This document shows positions 36,640 to 44,903 of a stretch of DNA of 64,000 nt, one piece after another. How positions within the stretch are numbered: position 1 is the first letter of the stretch; every line of letters starts with the position of its first letter. Below the pieces are notes generated by a model. The model did no database searches. It was given only the letters and a program-made list of their open reading frames with translations, and was not told the DNA's origin. The stretch comes from Knoellia sp. Soil729 (GTDB lineage Bacteria; Actinomycetota; Actinomycetes; Actinomycetales; Dermatophilaceae). The position numbers and the translations under genes are program-made. The stretch spans positions 124,604 to 188,603 of the forward strand of contig NZ_LMSA01000004.1 in the NCBI RefSeq assembly GCF_001427985.1, written 5' to 3'.

Positions 36640-37446
36640 GTGAGCATCGGGGCCGGATCACAGCGCGCACGCGCCTTCTCCATGCCCCTTGTCCTGACCC
36701 TCCTGCTGACAGGCGGCCTCCTCTGGGCTCGTCAGGCCCTCAAGGACCCCATCGACCACATCGCGACCATGGTGTCGACGGGCGCGCCTCCCCCGCGTGC
36801 CTCGGATGCCGGGTTGGGCCGGGTAATGCCCCCGCCGCAGCAGCTGGGTGGGTCCGGGGACTACACGTTCATGATGTCGAACGGTCGCGGCCCGGCGGCC
36901 TACGATCCCTGCCGTCCTCTGCACGTGGTCGTGAACCACGAGCAGGCTCCTGCCGGAGCAGACCAGCTGGTGGCCGACGCGGTCGCGCAGGTCTCTGCAG
37001 CATCGGGTCTCGCGATCGTCATGGACGGACCGACCGACGAGCTGGCGGCTGACAGCCGACCGACCGTGGACCGCACGAGGTACGGCAACCGGTGGTCGCC
37101 GGTGCTCATCGCCTGGACGACTCACGCCCGGGACGCTCGGCTGGGTGATGCGGTGGGGATTGGTGGCAGCCAGGTCCTCGAGGCTCCTGACGGACGACTG
37201 TGGAACATCACCGGCACGATCCATCTCGATGGCCCGGCCATGAGCGAGATCCTTGCCCGCCCCGACGGCCCCCAGCGCGCGACAGCCGTCATCGTGCACG
37301 AGCTGGTCCACGTCGTGGGACTCGGTCACGCGGCCGGTGATGGGCAGCTGATGACCGTCGACGGAAGTGGTCGCACGACGCTGGGCGACGGTGACCTCCG
37401 TGGCTTGGCGGAGCTCGCCAACGTCCCCTGCAACACCGTCTTCTGA
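36640..37446 (+). CDS. Membrane-anchored matrixin-like metalloprotease
   Basis: The 268-residue protein has an N-terminal signal anchor (SMPLVLTLLLTGGLLWARQAL). The C-terminal metalloprotease-like domain carries the metzincin zinc motif HELVHVVGLGH (HExxHxxGxxH, about res. 219), followed by QLMTVDG and LADLA-like ELANVPC. The layout matches small actinobacterial proteases with peptidase M10A-like signatures (SRPTVDRTRYGNRWSPVLIAW also family-like). The start is GTG 36640 with no clear ribosome site. It is active outside the cell; its substrate is unknown. Immediately convergent with the FAD reductase gene. Confidence 0.88.
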   Translation: MSIGAGSQRARAFSMPLVLTLLLTGGLLWARQALKDPIDHIATMVSTGAPPPRASDAGLGRVMPPPQQLGGSGDYTFMMSNGRGPAAYDPCRPLHVVVNHEQAPAGADQLVADAVAQVSAASGLAIVMDGPTDELAADSRPTVDRTRYGNRWSPVLIAWTTHARDARLGDAVGIGGSQVLEAPDGRLWNITGTIHLDGPAMSEILARPDGPQRATAVIVHELVHVVGLGHAAGDGQLMTVDGSGRTTLGDGDLRGLAELANVPCNTVF

Positions 37447-37458
37447 GCAGCGAATCGG

Positions 37459-38715
37459 TCAGTGCACCCCCACCAGCTCGCCCAGTGGCACGTTCGGGTC
37501 GGAGAGCCGGGACGCCGGGACGACGTCGCCGGAGCGGATCAGCTCCTGGATGTTGGGCATCTCGTCCCAGATGTTGACGCTCAACCCGGCGACGACTCGA
37601 CCCTGCATCGTCCAGAACGCCATGAAGGCACCCGATGCCTCCTCACCACGCACCACGACGTCCGTGACGTCGCCTCGGGCCACGTGCCCGGTGTACTCCA
37701 GCCCGAGGTCGTACTGGTCCGAGTAGAAGTACGGAAGGCGCTCGTATGCCGTCCGCTCACCCACGATGGTCGCCGCCACGGCCTTGGGCTGGTTGAGCGC
37801 GTTGGCCCAGTGCTCGACCCGAATTCGCCTCTCCAGCAGGGGATGCCACGCGTTCACGATGTCACCGACCGCAAGCACCCCGGCGTGTGAGGTCCGCAGG
37901 AACTCGTCGGTGAGCACTCCGTTGTCGAGGTCGAGACCCATCGCCAGCGCGAGCCCCAGGTTTGGCGTGGCGCCCACGCCCACGACCACCAGGTCGGCAG
38001 CCACCTGGGTACCGTCGCGGAGCTCGACACCGGTGACCCGACCGGCCCCGTCGTCGGTGAACCCCGCGACGTCGACGTCGGTACGCACGTCCACGCCATG
38101 GGCACGGTGCGCCTCGACGAGGACGGAGGCGATCCGCTCTCCGAGAACGGTGCCGAGCGGCATACCCGAGGATTCGAGCACGGTGACGGACGCACCCAGG
38201 GTGGCGCCCGCGGCCGCCACCTCCAGCCCGATCCAACCCCCGCCGATGAGCACCACTCGAGGACGAGTGGCAAGGGCCGCATGGAGGGCACGGCTGTCGT
38301 CAAGCGTGCGCAGGTAGTGCACACCGGACAGGTCTGCGCCGGGCACATCGAGGTGCCTGGGTGACGAGCCCGTCGCCAGCACGAGGGCATCGAACGGCAA
38401 GGACTGGCTCGACCCGCCGACGCGTGCCGTCAGGGTCCGGGTCTCGAGGTCGACCGCGTCGACGGTGCACCCCAGGCGCAGGTCGACGTCGTGCTCGGAG
38501 TACCAGGACGCCTCGTGGACGAAGAGATCGGCGTCCGGCACGGTGCCCTTGAGCAGGTTCGTCTTTGACAGCGGCGGGCGCTCATAGGGTCGGTGCTCCT
38601 CGCGCCCGAGCAGGGTGATGGCCCCGTCGAAGCCAGCGGTGCGCAGCTCCTCGGCGGTCTTGGCACCGGCGAGGCCGGCGCCCACGATGGCGACGGAGGT
38701 GGGAGTGCTGGTCAT
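37459..38715 (-). CDS. FAD-dependent NAD(P)H:rubredoxin/ferredoxin-type reductase
   Basis: The 418-residue protein has the FAD GxGxxG (VAIVGAGLAGAKTAEEL), PYERPPLSK, LATGSSPRHL, the NAD motif VVLIGGGWIGLEVAAAGATLG, GVGATPNLGLA, the second FAD motif VLAVGDIV and the C-terminal reductase domain VEHWANALNQPKAVAATIVG. This is the ThcD/Camphor-type ferredoxin reductase layout. It passes electrons from NAD(P)H to a ferredoxin or similar carrier; the partner is not in the window. It is last in the DoxX-patatin-FolE operon. ATG 38715 has AGGAC upstream. One GTATGCCGTCCGCTC motif copy lies within it. Confidence 0.9.
   Translation of the reverse strand: MTSTPTSVAIVGAGLAGAKTAEELRTAGFDGAITLLGREEHRPYERPPLSKTNLLKGTVPDADLFVHEASWYSEHDVDLRLGCTVDAVDLETRTLTARVGGSSQSLPFDALVLATGSSPRHLDVPGADLSGVHYLRTLDDSRALHAALATRPRVVLIGGGWIGLEVAAAGATLGASVTVLESSGMPLGTVLGERIASVLVEAHRAHGVDVRTDVDVAGFTDDGAGRVTGVELRDGTQVAADLVVVGVGATPNLGLALAMGLDLDNGVLTDEFLRTSHAGVLAVGDIVNAWHPLLERRIRVEHWANALNQPKAVAATIVGERTAYERLPYFYSDQYDLGLEYTGHVARGDVTDVVVRGEEASGAFMAFWTMQGRVVAGLSVNIWDEMPNIQELIRSGDVVPASRLSDPNVPLGELVGVH
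37744..37758 (+). repeat. 15-mer repeat GTATGCCGTCCGCTC
   Basis: Exact copy of the 15-mer, located inside the FAD reductase gene near its 3' end. Confidence 0.7.
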
Positions 38716-38774
38716 GGCGTCCTGCTTTCGGGGTCGGGGAGTCCTGCGGCTACTGGTCCGGAGCCGGCCAGCAT

Positions 38775-39404
38775 TCATCGGGGTGAGTGCGTGAGGGCGA
38801 GGAACTCGGCTCGGGTGCGCGGGTCGTCGCGCAGCACACCGAGCAGGCTGGACGTCACCGTGCTCGTCCCCGGCACCTGGACTCCCCGCAGCGTCATGCA
38901 CATGTGCTCGGCCTCGATGACGACTCCGACCCCTGTCGCGCCGAGCTGGTCACGCAGCCAGGTGGACACCTGCATGGTGAGCCGCTCCTGCACCTGAGGT
39001 CGGCGGGAGAAGTGCTCCACGACCCGGGCCAGCTTCGACAGCCCGAGGATGCGCTCCCCCGGCAGGTAGCCGACGTGTGCTGTGCCGATGAAGGGCAGGA
39101 CATGGTGCTCGCACAGCGACCGCACGGGGATGTTGCGGGCCACGATGAGCTCGTCGTAACCGCCGTCGTTGGGGAAGGTCGTCAGCTCGAACGGTCGTGG
39201 CCGCAGCATCTCCGCCAGCGCGAGCACCATCCGCTCGGGGGTCCTTCGAAGCGACTCGCTCTCCACGTCGACCCCGAGGGCGGTGAGCAGGTCCGCCGCC
39301 GCGCTCGTCGCCGAGTCGACGTCCGGTTCGCCCACCGCCTCGACGGCTGCCCAGGAGGGGCGTGGTCTGGCCGGTTCGCGGTGGTGCAGTCCCGTGCTGG
39401 TCAT
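38775..39404 (-). CDS. folE: GTP cyclohydrolase I
   Basis: The 209-residue enzyme catalyses the first committed step of tetrahydrofolate/pteridine synthesis from GTP. Zinc ligands and active-site residues are visible: CEHHVLPFIGTAHVGYLPG (Cys, His), LSKLARVVEHFSRRPQVQERLT, VEAEHMCM-type IEAEHMCMTLRGV (Cys, His). The length is normal. Its start overlaps the patatin gene stop by 4 nt. It sits outside any folate cluster, so it may be an additional copy serving a pterin-dependent enzyme or a stress-induced one; that is inference. Confidence 0.95.
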   Translation of the reverse strand: MTSTGLHHREPARPRPSWAAVEAVGEPDVDSATSAAADLLTALGVDVESESLRRTPERMVLALAEMLRPRPFELTTFPNDGGYDELIVARNIPVRSLCEHHVLPFIGTAHVGYLPGERILGLSKLARVVEHFSRRPQVQERLTMQVSTWLRDQLGATGVGVVIEAEHMCMTLRGVQVPGTSTVTSSLLGVLRDDPRTRAEFLALTHSPR

Positions 39405-40381
39405 GTGAGGATCCCTTCGGTGCGTGCGGGTTCAGCGAGGGCGGACTGGGCAACGTGGGCGGGTTCGGCGCCGTGTATGCCGTGCACTGCGAGGACCCCG
39501 CCCTGGCCGTCAGCACCGCGGTCACCCAGAGCGCGGGCCTGCGCATCGTCATCGTCGAGCCAATGGCCCGTGGTCTCGTGGGCACGCTCGATGAGGGCAT
39601 CCGCCTGGCCGAAGTCCGCGGGTGAGACGGCGAGTGGGCACAGCGGTGGGGCAACGTGGAGACGGGCGCGGCCGGCATACGCCTCCACCTCCGCGATCAG
39701 CTGGCGGTGCAGCAAGAGCGTGAGCGCAGTGAGCGCAACAGCGAGTGCGCTCGTGGGCGGCACTGCGGCACAGGGATATCCGGCAGGCAGTAGATAGATG
39801 TCGTCGATACCGGGCTGGTCGGCGAAGGCCAGAGAACCGGCATGCCCGACCGAGCCATCGACCAAGGTGCGCCCGTCTCGCTCCACAGGGGGCAGCAGTC
39901 CGGGGACCGCCGCACTGGCCGCGATTGCGTCGACCACCGACCCGCTGTCGATGACGAGCGGCTGGCCCGTGACCAGATCCGTTGCGGTGACGGCAAGCCG
40001 GCGTTGTGCGTGGTCGAACGCGGAGTATCCAAGGTTGGTCGACAGCAGCCGTTGCAGAGGAGCGCCGGAGAAGAGGGAGGGCTCAGCACCAGTGGCTGCG
40101 CGCACCCAGCGCCGGGGATCCAGGACGAAGACGTCGTGGCGTCGCATACCTCCCCAGAGACGCTCCAGCTCCTCGATACGATCCGACCACCGGCCAGGAC
40201 CCGCGAGGTACGCGGCGTTCATCGCGCCCACGGACGTGCCGACAAGCAGGTCCGGCTCGACGCCGTGCTCGTGCAGGGCGGCAATCATGCCCACCTGCAC
40301 GGCGCCCAGGCTGCCCCCACCGGTGAGCACGACGGCCGTGGCCGGGTGCGCCGGAGGGGTGCTGCCTCCGTTGGGAACCAC
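39401..40381 (-). CDS. Patatin-like phospholipase
   Basis: The 326-residue protein has the patatin oxyanion hole (VVLTGGGSLGAVQVGM), the nucleophile GTSVGAMNAAYLAG (Ser about res. 49) and the catalytic Asp in DGSVGH (about res. 174). It belongs to the RssA-like bacterial group. There is no signal peptide, so it probably acts in the cytoplasm on lipids. GTG 40381 lies 6 nt after the DoxX stop, and it overlaps folE by 4 nt, so it belongs to the four-gene operon opposite the sigma factor. Confidence 0.9.
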   Translation of the reverse strand: MVPNGGSTPPAHPATAVVLTGGGSLGAVQVGMIAALHEHGVEPDLLVGTSVGAMNAAYLAGPGRWSDRIEELERLWGGMRRHDVFVLDPRRWVRAATGAEPSLFSGAPLQRLLSTNLGYSAFDHAQRRLAVTATDLVTGQPLVIDSGSVVDAIAASAAVPGLLPPVERDGRTLVDGSVGHAGSLAFADQPGIDDIYLLPAGYPCAAVPPTSALAVALTALTLLLHRQLIAEVEAYAGRARLHVAPPLCPLAVSPADFGQADALIERAHETTGHWLDDDDAQARALGDRGADGQGGVLAVHGIHGAEPAHVAQSALAEPARTEGILT

Positions 40382-40387
40382 GGTCAG

Positions 40388-40837
40388 TCAGCCCTGGTGC
40401 ACGGGCCAGAGCAGCGCGTGGGCGTCGAATCGGGTGGAGAGGCGCTGCAGCGCCACAGCTGCGAGCAGGAGGCCGAAGTCGCGCAGCGCGACGTCGTAGT
40501 AGTTGCCGAGGAGCAGGAGGTTGAGGATGATCCCGGCCAGCCACACCGTGACGACGAGGGCGCCGAGCTTCGGGTGGAGCAGGACGACCAGTCCTGCGAT
40601 GACCTCGATGACACCGACGACGTACATCTGCTGGTGCGGCGTGAACGGGAGCGGGTCGGACAGGACCGGCGCGAGGTAGCGGTCCCACTCGGTCATGAGG
40701 TTGGTGAACTTGTCCAGGCCGAAGAGGATCGGTGCGACGACGAACGCCGCCCGAAGGACGAAGAACGCCTGGTATGCCGGGTCGTCGCTGCCGTGCGACC
40801 TCACCTCGGACTTGTGGTGGGTCTCGATCGTGGCCAT
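40388..40837 (-). CDS. DoxX-family membrane protein
   Basis: The 149-residue protein has four membrane helices of the DoxX type (FFVLRAAFVVAPILFGLDKFTNLMTEWDRY, key LFGLDKFTNLM; PHQQMYVVGVIEVIAGLVVLLHP; NLLLLGNYYDVALRDFGLLLAAVAL). DoxX members are associated with redox or sulfur stress and membrane oxidoreductase complexes. ATG 40837 is preceded by CAGGAGG. It is the first gene of the leftward operon DoxX-patatin-folE-FAD reductase, divergent from an ECF sigma operon, with a perfect 12-bp dyad in between. Confidence 0.9.
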   Translation of the reverse strand: MATIETHHKSEVRSHGSDDPAYQAFFVLRAAFVVAPILFGLDKFTNLMTEWDRYLAPVLSDPLPFTPHQQMYVVGVIEVIAGLVVLLHPKLGALVVTVWLAGIILNLLLLGNYYDVALRDFGLLLAAVALQRLSTRFDAHALLWPVHQG

Positions 40838-40912
40838 GGGAACCTCCTGGTGCGTGGTGCCCTCCGGCCCGAGCTGCCTGACAGAACGGCAGCGGGGTGG
40901 GAGGCTGACATC

Positions 40913-41245
40913 GTGTTGGTTGCACCGCACCCGTCCGCTCTTACCCGTCTCGAGAAGTTCGCCAAGACGGGTAAGACCGCCGACCTGCCACACAGCGAAC
41001 AAGGCATGACCACCCACCAGACCCGGATCCCCGGGACGTGCCAGTCGGCCGGCCCCCCGGTCGACGTCGTCGCCTGGCGGGAGTGCCGGTTGCGGGAGGC
41101 AGGGTTCCCCTGGGACCTCGCAGACTGGCTGGCGCACACGCCGGCCGACCTGCACGAGCTGCTGTCCCTCGTCGACGCCGGCTGCCCGCCACACCTCGCT
41201 GCCCGCATCCTGTCTCCTCTCGACGAGGGAACCGGGCCGTGGTGA
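40913..41245 (+). CDS. Small protein preceding the ECF sigma factor
   Basis: The 110-residue reading begins at GTG 40913, which has a good GGGAGG site 8 nt upstream. It then runs through the 12-bp dyad. The alternative start ATG 41006 gives 79 residues (MTTHQTRIPGTCQSAG). The C-terminal part is clearly protein-like: VAWRECRLREAGFPWDLADWLAHTPADLHELLSLVDAGCPPHLAARIL (key AGFPWDLADWLA and DAGCPPHLAARIL). The start is undecided. It overlaps the sigma gene by 4 nt, so it is cotranslated; it may regulate or report for the sigma factor. Confidence 0.65.
   Translation: MLVAPHPSALTRLEKFAKTGKTADLPHSEQGMTTHQTRIPGTCQSAGPPVDVVAWRECRLREAGFPWDLADWLAHTPADLHELLSLVDAGCPPHLAARILSPLDEGTGPW
40939..40976. promoter_or_regulatory. 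Perfect 12-bp inverted repeat in the DoxX/sigma divergon
   Basis: Arms TCTTACCCGTCT (40939-40950) and AGACGGGTAAGA (40965-40976) are separated by a 14-nt spacer. The dyad lies between the divergent DoxX operon and the sigma operon and looks like a repressor operator or an RNA hairpin in the leader of the rightward operon. It overlaps the GTG-initiated version of the small gene that follows. Confidence 0.6.
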
Positions 41246-42000
41246 GCGATGCCGGCCGCGAAGGACTGCTGATGCCGGCGGCTCCCCGCGCGGATGGCCT
41301 CACCGGGGGCGACGGCGCACCCGACGGCTTCGCGACGGCAGACCTGGTGCCCCAGGACTGGGTGCTGGCCCTGTCATCGACCGGTGCCGAGCAGCAGGTG
41401 GCCCTGCGAGCACTGCATGCGCTCATGGTGCGTGCCGCCGCCCACCAGGTCTGGCGCATGCGGGGGGTCCTGCCCGATGCCTCACACGCCACGGTCGACG
41501 TCATCGTCAACCAGGCGGCGGACGAGGCCATGGCCGCGCTGTTGCGCAAGTTGCACACGTTCGAGGGCCGCAGCGCCTTCACGACGTGGGCGTTCAAGTT
41601 CGCCATCCTGCAGGCCGGCAGCGACGTGCGTCGGCTGCAGTGGCAGCACCGCGAGGTCGAGCTGCGCGACCTCGACGTGGAACGTGTTCCGGGGCTCGTC
41701 CACGACGGGCCGGAGCGCCATGCCGAGGGTTCGGACCTCGCGCGTGCCCTCGCCGAATCCATGCGTTCCTGCCTGACCCCCCACCAGCGACGCGTCGCGG
41801 TTGCCCTCCTCGTCGACGGGGTGCCCATCGATGTCCTGGCCGAGCGGCTCGGCACGAACCGCAACGCGCTCTACAAGACCGTCCATGACGTCCGGCAACG
41901 GCTGCGCACGGACCTCACCCGGCGGGGATACCTGCCCGATGGGTCTCCTCGCAGCGGCCCGGGCGACCACGTCCCCACTGCATCGGCAGGCTTGTCATGA
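41242..42000 (+). CDS. ECF-type sigma factor
   Basis: The 252-residue protein has a region-2-like helix set (ALHALMVRAAAHQVWR, AADEAMAALLRKLHTFEGRSAFTTWAFKFAILQA; key FEGRSAFTTWAFKFA, matching sigma 2.3/2.4) and a region-4 HTH (LTPHQRRVAVALLVDGVPIDVLAERLGTNRNALYKTVHDVRQRLR; key DVLAERLGTNRNALYKTVHDVR). GTG 41242 overlaps the small gene; ATG 41272 is in frame. Its stop overlaps the anti-sigma gene. It likely directs transcription of the divergent DoxX operon, its own operon, or both. Confidence 0.88.
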   Translation: MSDAGREGLLMPAAPRADGLTGGDGAPDGFATADLVPQDWVLALSSTGAEQQVALRALHALMVRAAAHQVWRMRGVLPDASHATVDVIVNQAADEAMAALLRKLHTFEGRSAFTTWAFKFAILQAGSDVRRLQWQHREVELRDLDVERVPGLVHDGPERHAEGSDLARALAESMRSCLTPHQRRVAVALLVDGVPIDVLAERLGTNRNALYKTVHDVRQRLRTDLTRRGYLPDGSPRSGPGDHVPTASAGLS

Positions 42001-42254
42001 CTTCCCCGACCACTCCCCCGAATCCCGACCCCAACGCGATGCCAGTCCTGCCTGACGACGCCATTGCCGCTCTGCTCGTCGACACCACGCCGTACCTGTC
42101 GTGCGACGAGTGCTTCGAGCGGATGGACGTGCACGTCGAGGCGGTTGTCGCTGACCCGGGTCACCACGACCCGGGCATGGAGCGCCACCTCGCCGGCTGC
42201 GCCGCCTGCGACGAGGAGGCCCTGTCCCTCATCGCTCTCCTCACCGCCCACTGA
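41997..42254 (+). CDS. Zinc-binding anti-sigma factor-like protein
   Basis: The 85-residue protein has CDECFERMDVHVEAVV and MERHLAGCAACDEEALSLIALL, giving the HxxxCxxC zinc motif of ZAS anti-sigma domains, plus an additional CxxC near the N-terminus. The short length and lack of a membrane helix suggest a soluble redox-responsive anti-sigma of the RsrA type. The ATGA overlap with the sigma gene supports the pairing. Confidence 0.85.
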   Translation: MTSPTTPPNPDPNAMPVLPDDAIAALLVDTTPYLSCDECFERMDVHVEAVVADPGHHDPGMERHLAGCAACDEEALSLIALLTAH

Positions 42255-42340
42255 GTCGCTGAGTGGCGCTGTCCCCAGACCGATTCCCGTATGCCGTGTG
42301 GTCGACTCGGCGACGCACCGGACGTCTCGCCCGTGAAAGT

Positions 42341-42428
42341 TCTCAGACAGGGGTGGCCTCGAGCGCCGGTGGCCTCAGCCACGGGTGGTCTCGGACGCGG
42401 GTGGTGGTCTCAGTCGCGGATGGTGATC
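42341..42428. repeat. Five imperfect tandem units of 16-19 bp
   Basis: Units resemble TCAGCCACGGGTGGTC: 42341 TCTCAGACAGGGGTGGCC, 42359 TCGAGCGCCGGTGGCC, 42375 TCAGCCACGGGTGGTC, 42391 TCGGACGCGGGTGGTGGTC, 42410 TCAGTCGCGGATGGTGATC. They end at the stop codon of the HNH pseudogene. The anti-sigma gene ends about 85 bp earlier. They are probably non-coding slippage repeats. Confidence 0.6.
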
Positions 42429-44104
42429 TCAGGCCGTGTTGGCTTGGTCACCGTCGAGAATGGTGGCGATGGCATCGTTGAACTCGGCCTCGAACATCGC
42501 ATCGAGTCGTTCGCGGTCTTCGCGTTCTTCGATCCATTCATCGACCCACTGGCTGATGAGCTCGTCAGGGGGTTCAAGCTGCCACACGTCGGGTGGTCCG
42601 GTGTCGAGGTGGGCGCGTTCGGCGGCGCGACCATCCTTGCTGGCCTGGACGTCGCGCAGTGCGGCCAACCGTCCGGGTAGGGCACGGTCGTAGGACCCAG
42701 GCGTCAGGTCCCACGTGACGCACCGCCCGTCGGCGTCGGGTTGATGCACCAGCGCGATGAGGCGCCGATCGTGCACGGTCGTGTGGTGACGCTGGCACAA
42801 CAGGGCTGCGTTGGACAGGTCTGAGGTCCGCCATCAACCCAGTGGATGAGGTGGTGCGCCTGGACCCAGCCTGCAGGCATGTCGCAGCCCGGGTAGGTGC
42901 ACTGCTTGTCACGGTGCCACAAGGCCCGGCGTTGGCCCTTGGTGAACAGGCGGACCGCGCGACCGATGTCGAGAAGCTCACCGTCGGAGCCGAGGACGAC
43001 CGGGATGATGTCGGCGTCGCAGGCGAGCTGGCGCACCACAGCGGGGGCGAGCATCGTCAGCTGCGCCCGCGACACCATGACCCGGCCACACTTCGTCCGG
43101 GCAGGCCCAGCCGTGGACCCGGTGTCCTCATCGGCATCCGCGTCGCCGCAGTCGCGGGCGGCGAGCTGGTCCCTCAGGTCATCGAGCGTCGCGGCAACGT
43201 GCAACGCGGTCGGCGCCGACCCCGGGCTGCGACGCTCCGCACCCTCGGCGCTGGCCGCACCGGCACACACCGCGGCGAGGGCCTCCGCGCGGCGCTGCTC
43301 GGCGGGCCGCAGGTCCCGCTCGCCGGTCACCTCGTTCGGGGCCGGCTTCGAGAGCGGGCCGATCGCCGCCTCCAGGGTCGCCGCCTGCGCCGGGGTCAGC
43401 CCAAGCCGGTACTCGGTGATGTCGGCGTCGTTGACTCGCGGCGAGGTCAGATAGGCGGCGACCCGCAGCTTCGCCTGCGCATCATCGAACTCACCCTCGG
43501 CCCCGAACATGGCCAGCAGGTGCGGGCGCAGCTTGCGTGCCTCAGAGGACCCCCACAGCACTCCGTGGTCCAGGATCGCCTTCGCCACCGTGGGCTCCGC
43601 GGCCGGCTGCAGCTGGTCGGCGAGCTTGGCCATCTCCCGCAGCGCCGTCAGCGCCAGGCTTGGCGCGACCTCACCGGTGACCACCCGGGCCCACACCACT
43701 CCTTCGGGCCGCTCCGGGTCGGCGTAGGCGCCGGCTCCCGGACCACCCGTCGACCACAGGCCGCCCGTCACTGAGCACGCCACGTCCTGCGCGAGCTGGC
43801 CCAGCTGGTGGGCGCCGTCCTGCCTCAGCGACGGCGCGTGCTCCTGCACCCATGCATGCACCGACCCCACGCCTCGACGCGCTGTCGTGAACTCGCCCCG
43901 ATGAGCAGCCTCGGCCGTCAGGCGCACCTGCGCCGCCCGAGCCCTCGCGGCGACGTCGTCCGCAACCCGCATCACCGCTGCGAGCTCCGGACCCGACAAC
44001 TGGGACAGCACCTTCCCCACCGCGGCCGGGTCCAACGCGTCACGCGCACCGGCCAGGGCCGCGTGCAGCGGCCCAACCTCCGGTGTCGTGACCTCGTTGT
44101 CCAT
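42429..44104 (-). pseudogene. DUF222/HNH endonuclease gene with a one-base frameshift
   Basis: From ATG 44104 the frame carries an intact DUF222 region (AEAAHRGEFTTARRGVGSVHAW) and the start of the HNH domain (WHRDKQCTYPGCDMPAGWVQAHHLIHWVDGGP). One base is missing near 42824, where the minus strand reads GGCGGACCTCAGACCTG. The domain resumes in the next frame as LCQRHHTTVHDRRLIALVHQPD and runs to 42429. The break falls inside the active site. The intact paralogue at 19252-20817 gives the expected reading. An SOS box lies just upstream. Confidence 0.88.
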
Positions 44105-44119
44105 GGCTCCCATTCTCGT

Positions 44120-44133
44120 CGAACTGGTGTTCG
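44120..44133 (-). promoter_or_regulatory. LexA-type SOS box upstream of the DUF222/HNH gene
   Basis: CGAACTGGTGTTCG matches the actinobacterial SOS consensus CGAACRNRYGTTCG at all but one position and ends 16 bp before the ATG at 44104. LexA control of DUF222/13E12 genes is known in mycobacteria. Confidence 0.7.
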
Positions 44134-44362
44134 GTTGTCAAGCGAAAACAGCTGCGCTGTAGGCTGAATTCGTCACTGGCACAGGCAAATTCACGCACAC
44201 GCCGCCGGACCGCAACGAGGCCGAAACCGTGCCCGGACTCTGTGGTCCACCGTCTCCAAACACGCTAGCTGCCACCTCTGACAACCCCCACGACATGGGC
44301 ATCTCAGCCACCGATAGGCCGACCGAGCAACGGTCAACCCCCAGCACCGAAGGCCTCGATGC

Positions 44363-44903
44363 TCACTCGAGGGCGGCGATGATCTTGTCCAGCACCGCCT
44401 CCCTCGTGCACGGCCACCCCTCGCTGCCGCATCGCCGCGGCGAGCTCGGGATCCCAGAGCGACTCCACGGGTGAGCCCTTGAGCAACAGCGATCCCGGAA
44501 CGCGTTCGTAGTCCTTGGCCGACATCAGCCAGGGCTTCGCGCCGTAGCGGTCCAGGGCATCGGCGGTCATCGCCAGGCCGGGCCAGTCGAAGTCCCCGTG
44601 AGTGGTCATCGGTGACCTCGACTCGGCCACGTGCGAGAGGACCTGTCCCGTCACCAGGTTCGCGCGGCCACTCGTGCAGATCACGGCCACTTCGATCCCG
44701 GCCGTGGCGATCGCCTCGAGCACGCTCGGGTTCTCGCAGACGAGCACCCGGTCGACCCTCTCCACCCGCATGCCCGACCTGAGGTCCCACCACGTCAGGT
44801 GGGTGGGCTGATCGGTGTCGAGGCCCCGCGCTCGCCCGCTGTCGCTCCACACCTGCCCCTGCAACCTCCACACCAGACACGTCGAGGACACGAGGTCGGT
44901 CAC
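44363..44903 (-). pseudogene. Remnant of a DUF2399 (TIGR02679/JetD-like) protein
   Basis: The frame starting near GTG 44903 contains the DUF2399 pattern: VTDLVSSTCLVW, VLVCENPSVLEAIA, VICTSGRANLVTGQVL, THGDFDWPGLAMT and ESLWDPELAAAMRQRGVAVHE. The N-terminal two thirds of the family (about 400 residues) is missing, and an in-frame TGA interrupts further upstream. A one-base insertion near 44402 (CCTCCCTCG for CCTCCTCG) breaks the last 13 codons, which would otherwise end EEAVLDKIIAALE. DUF2399 proteins are subunits of Wadjet-like SMC/TOPRIM defence systems. Confidence 0.7.
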
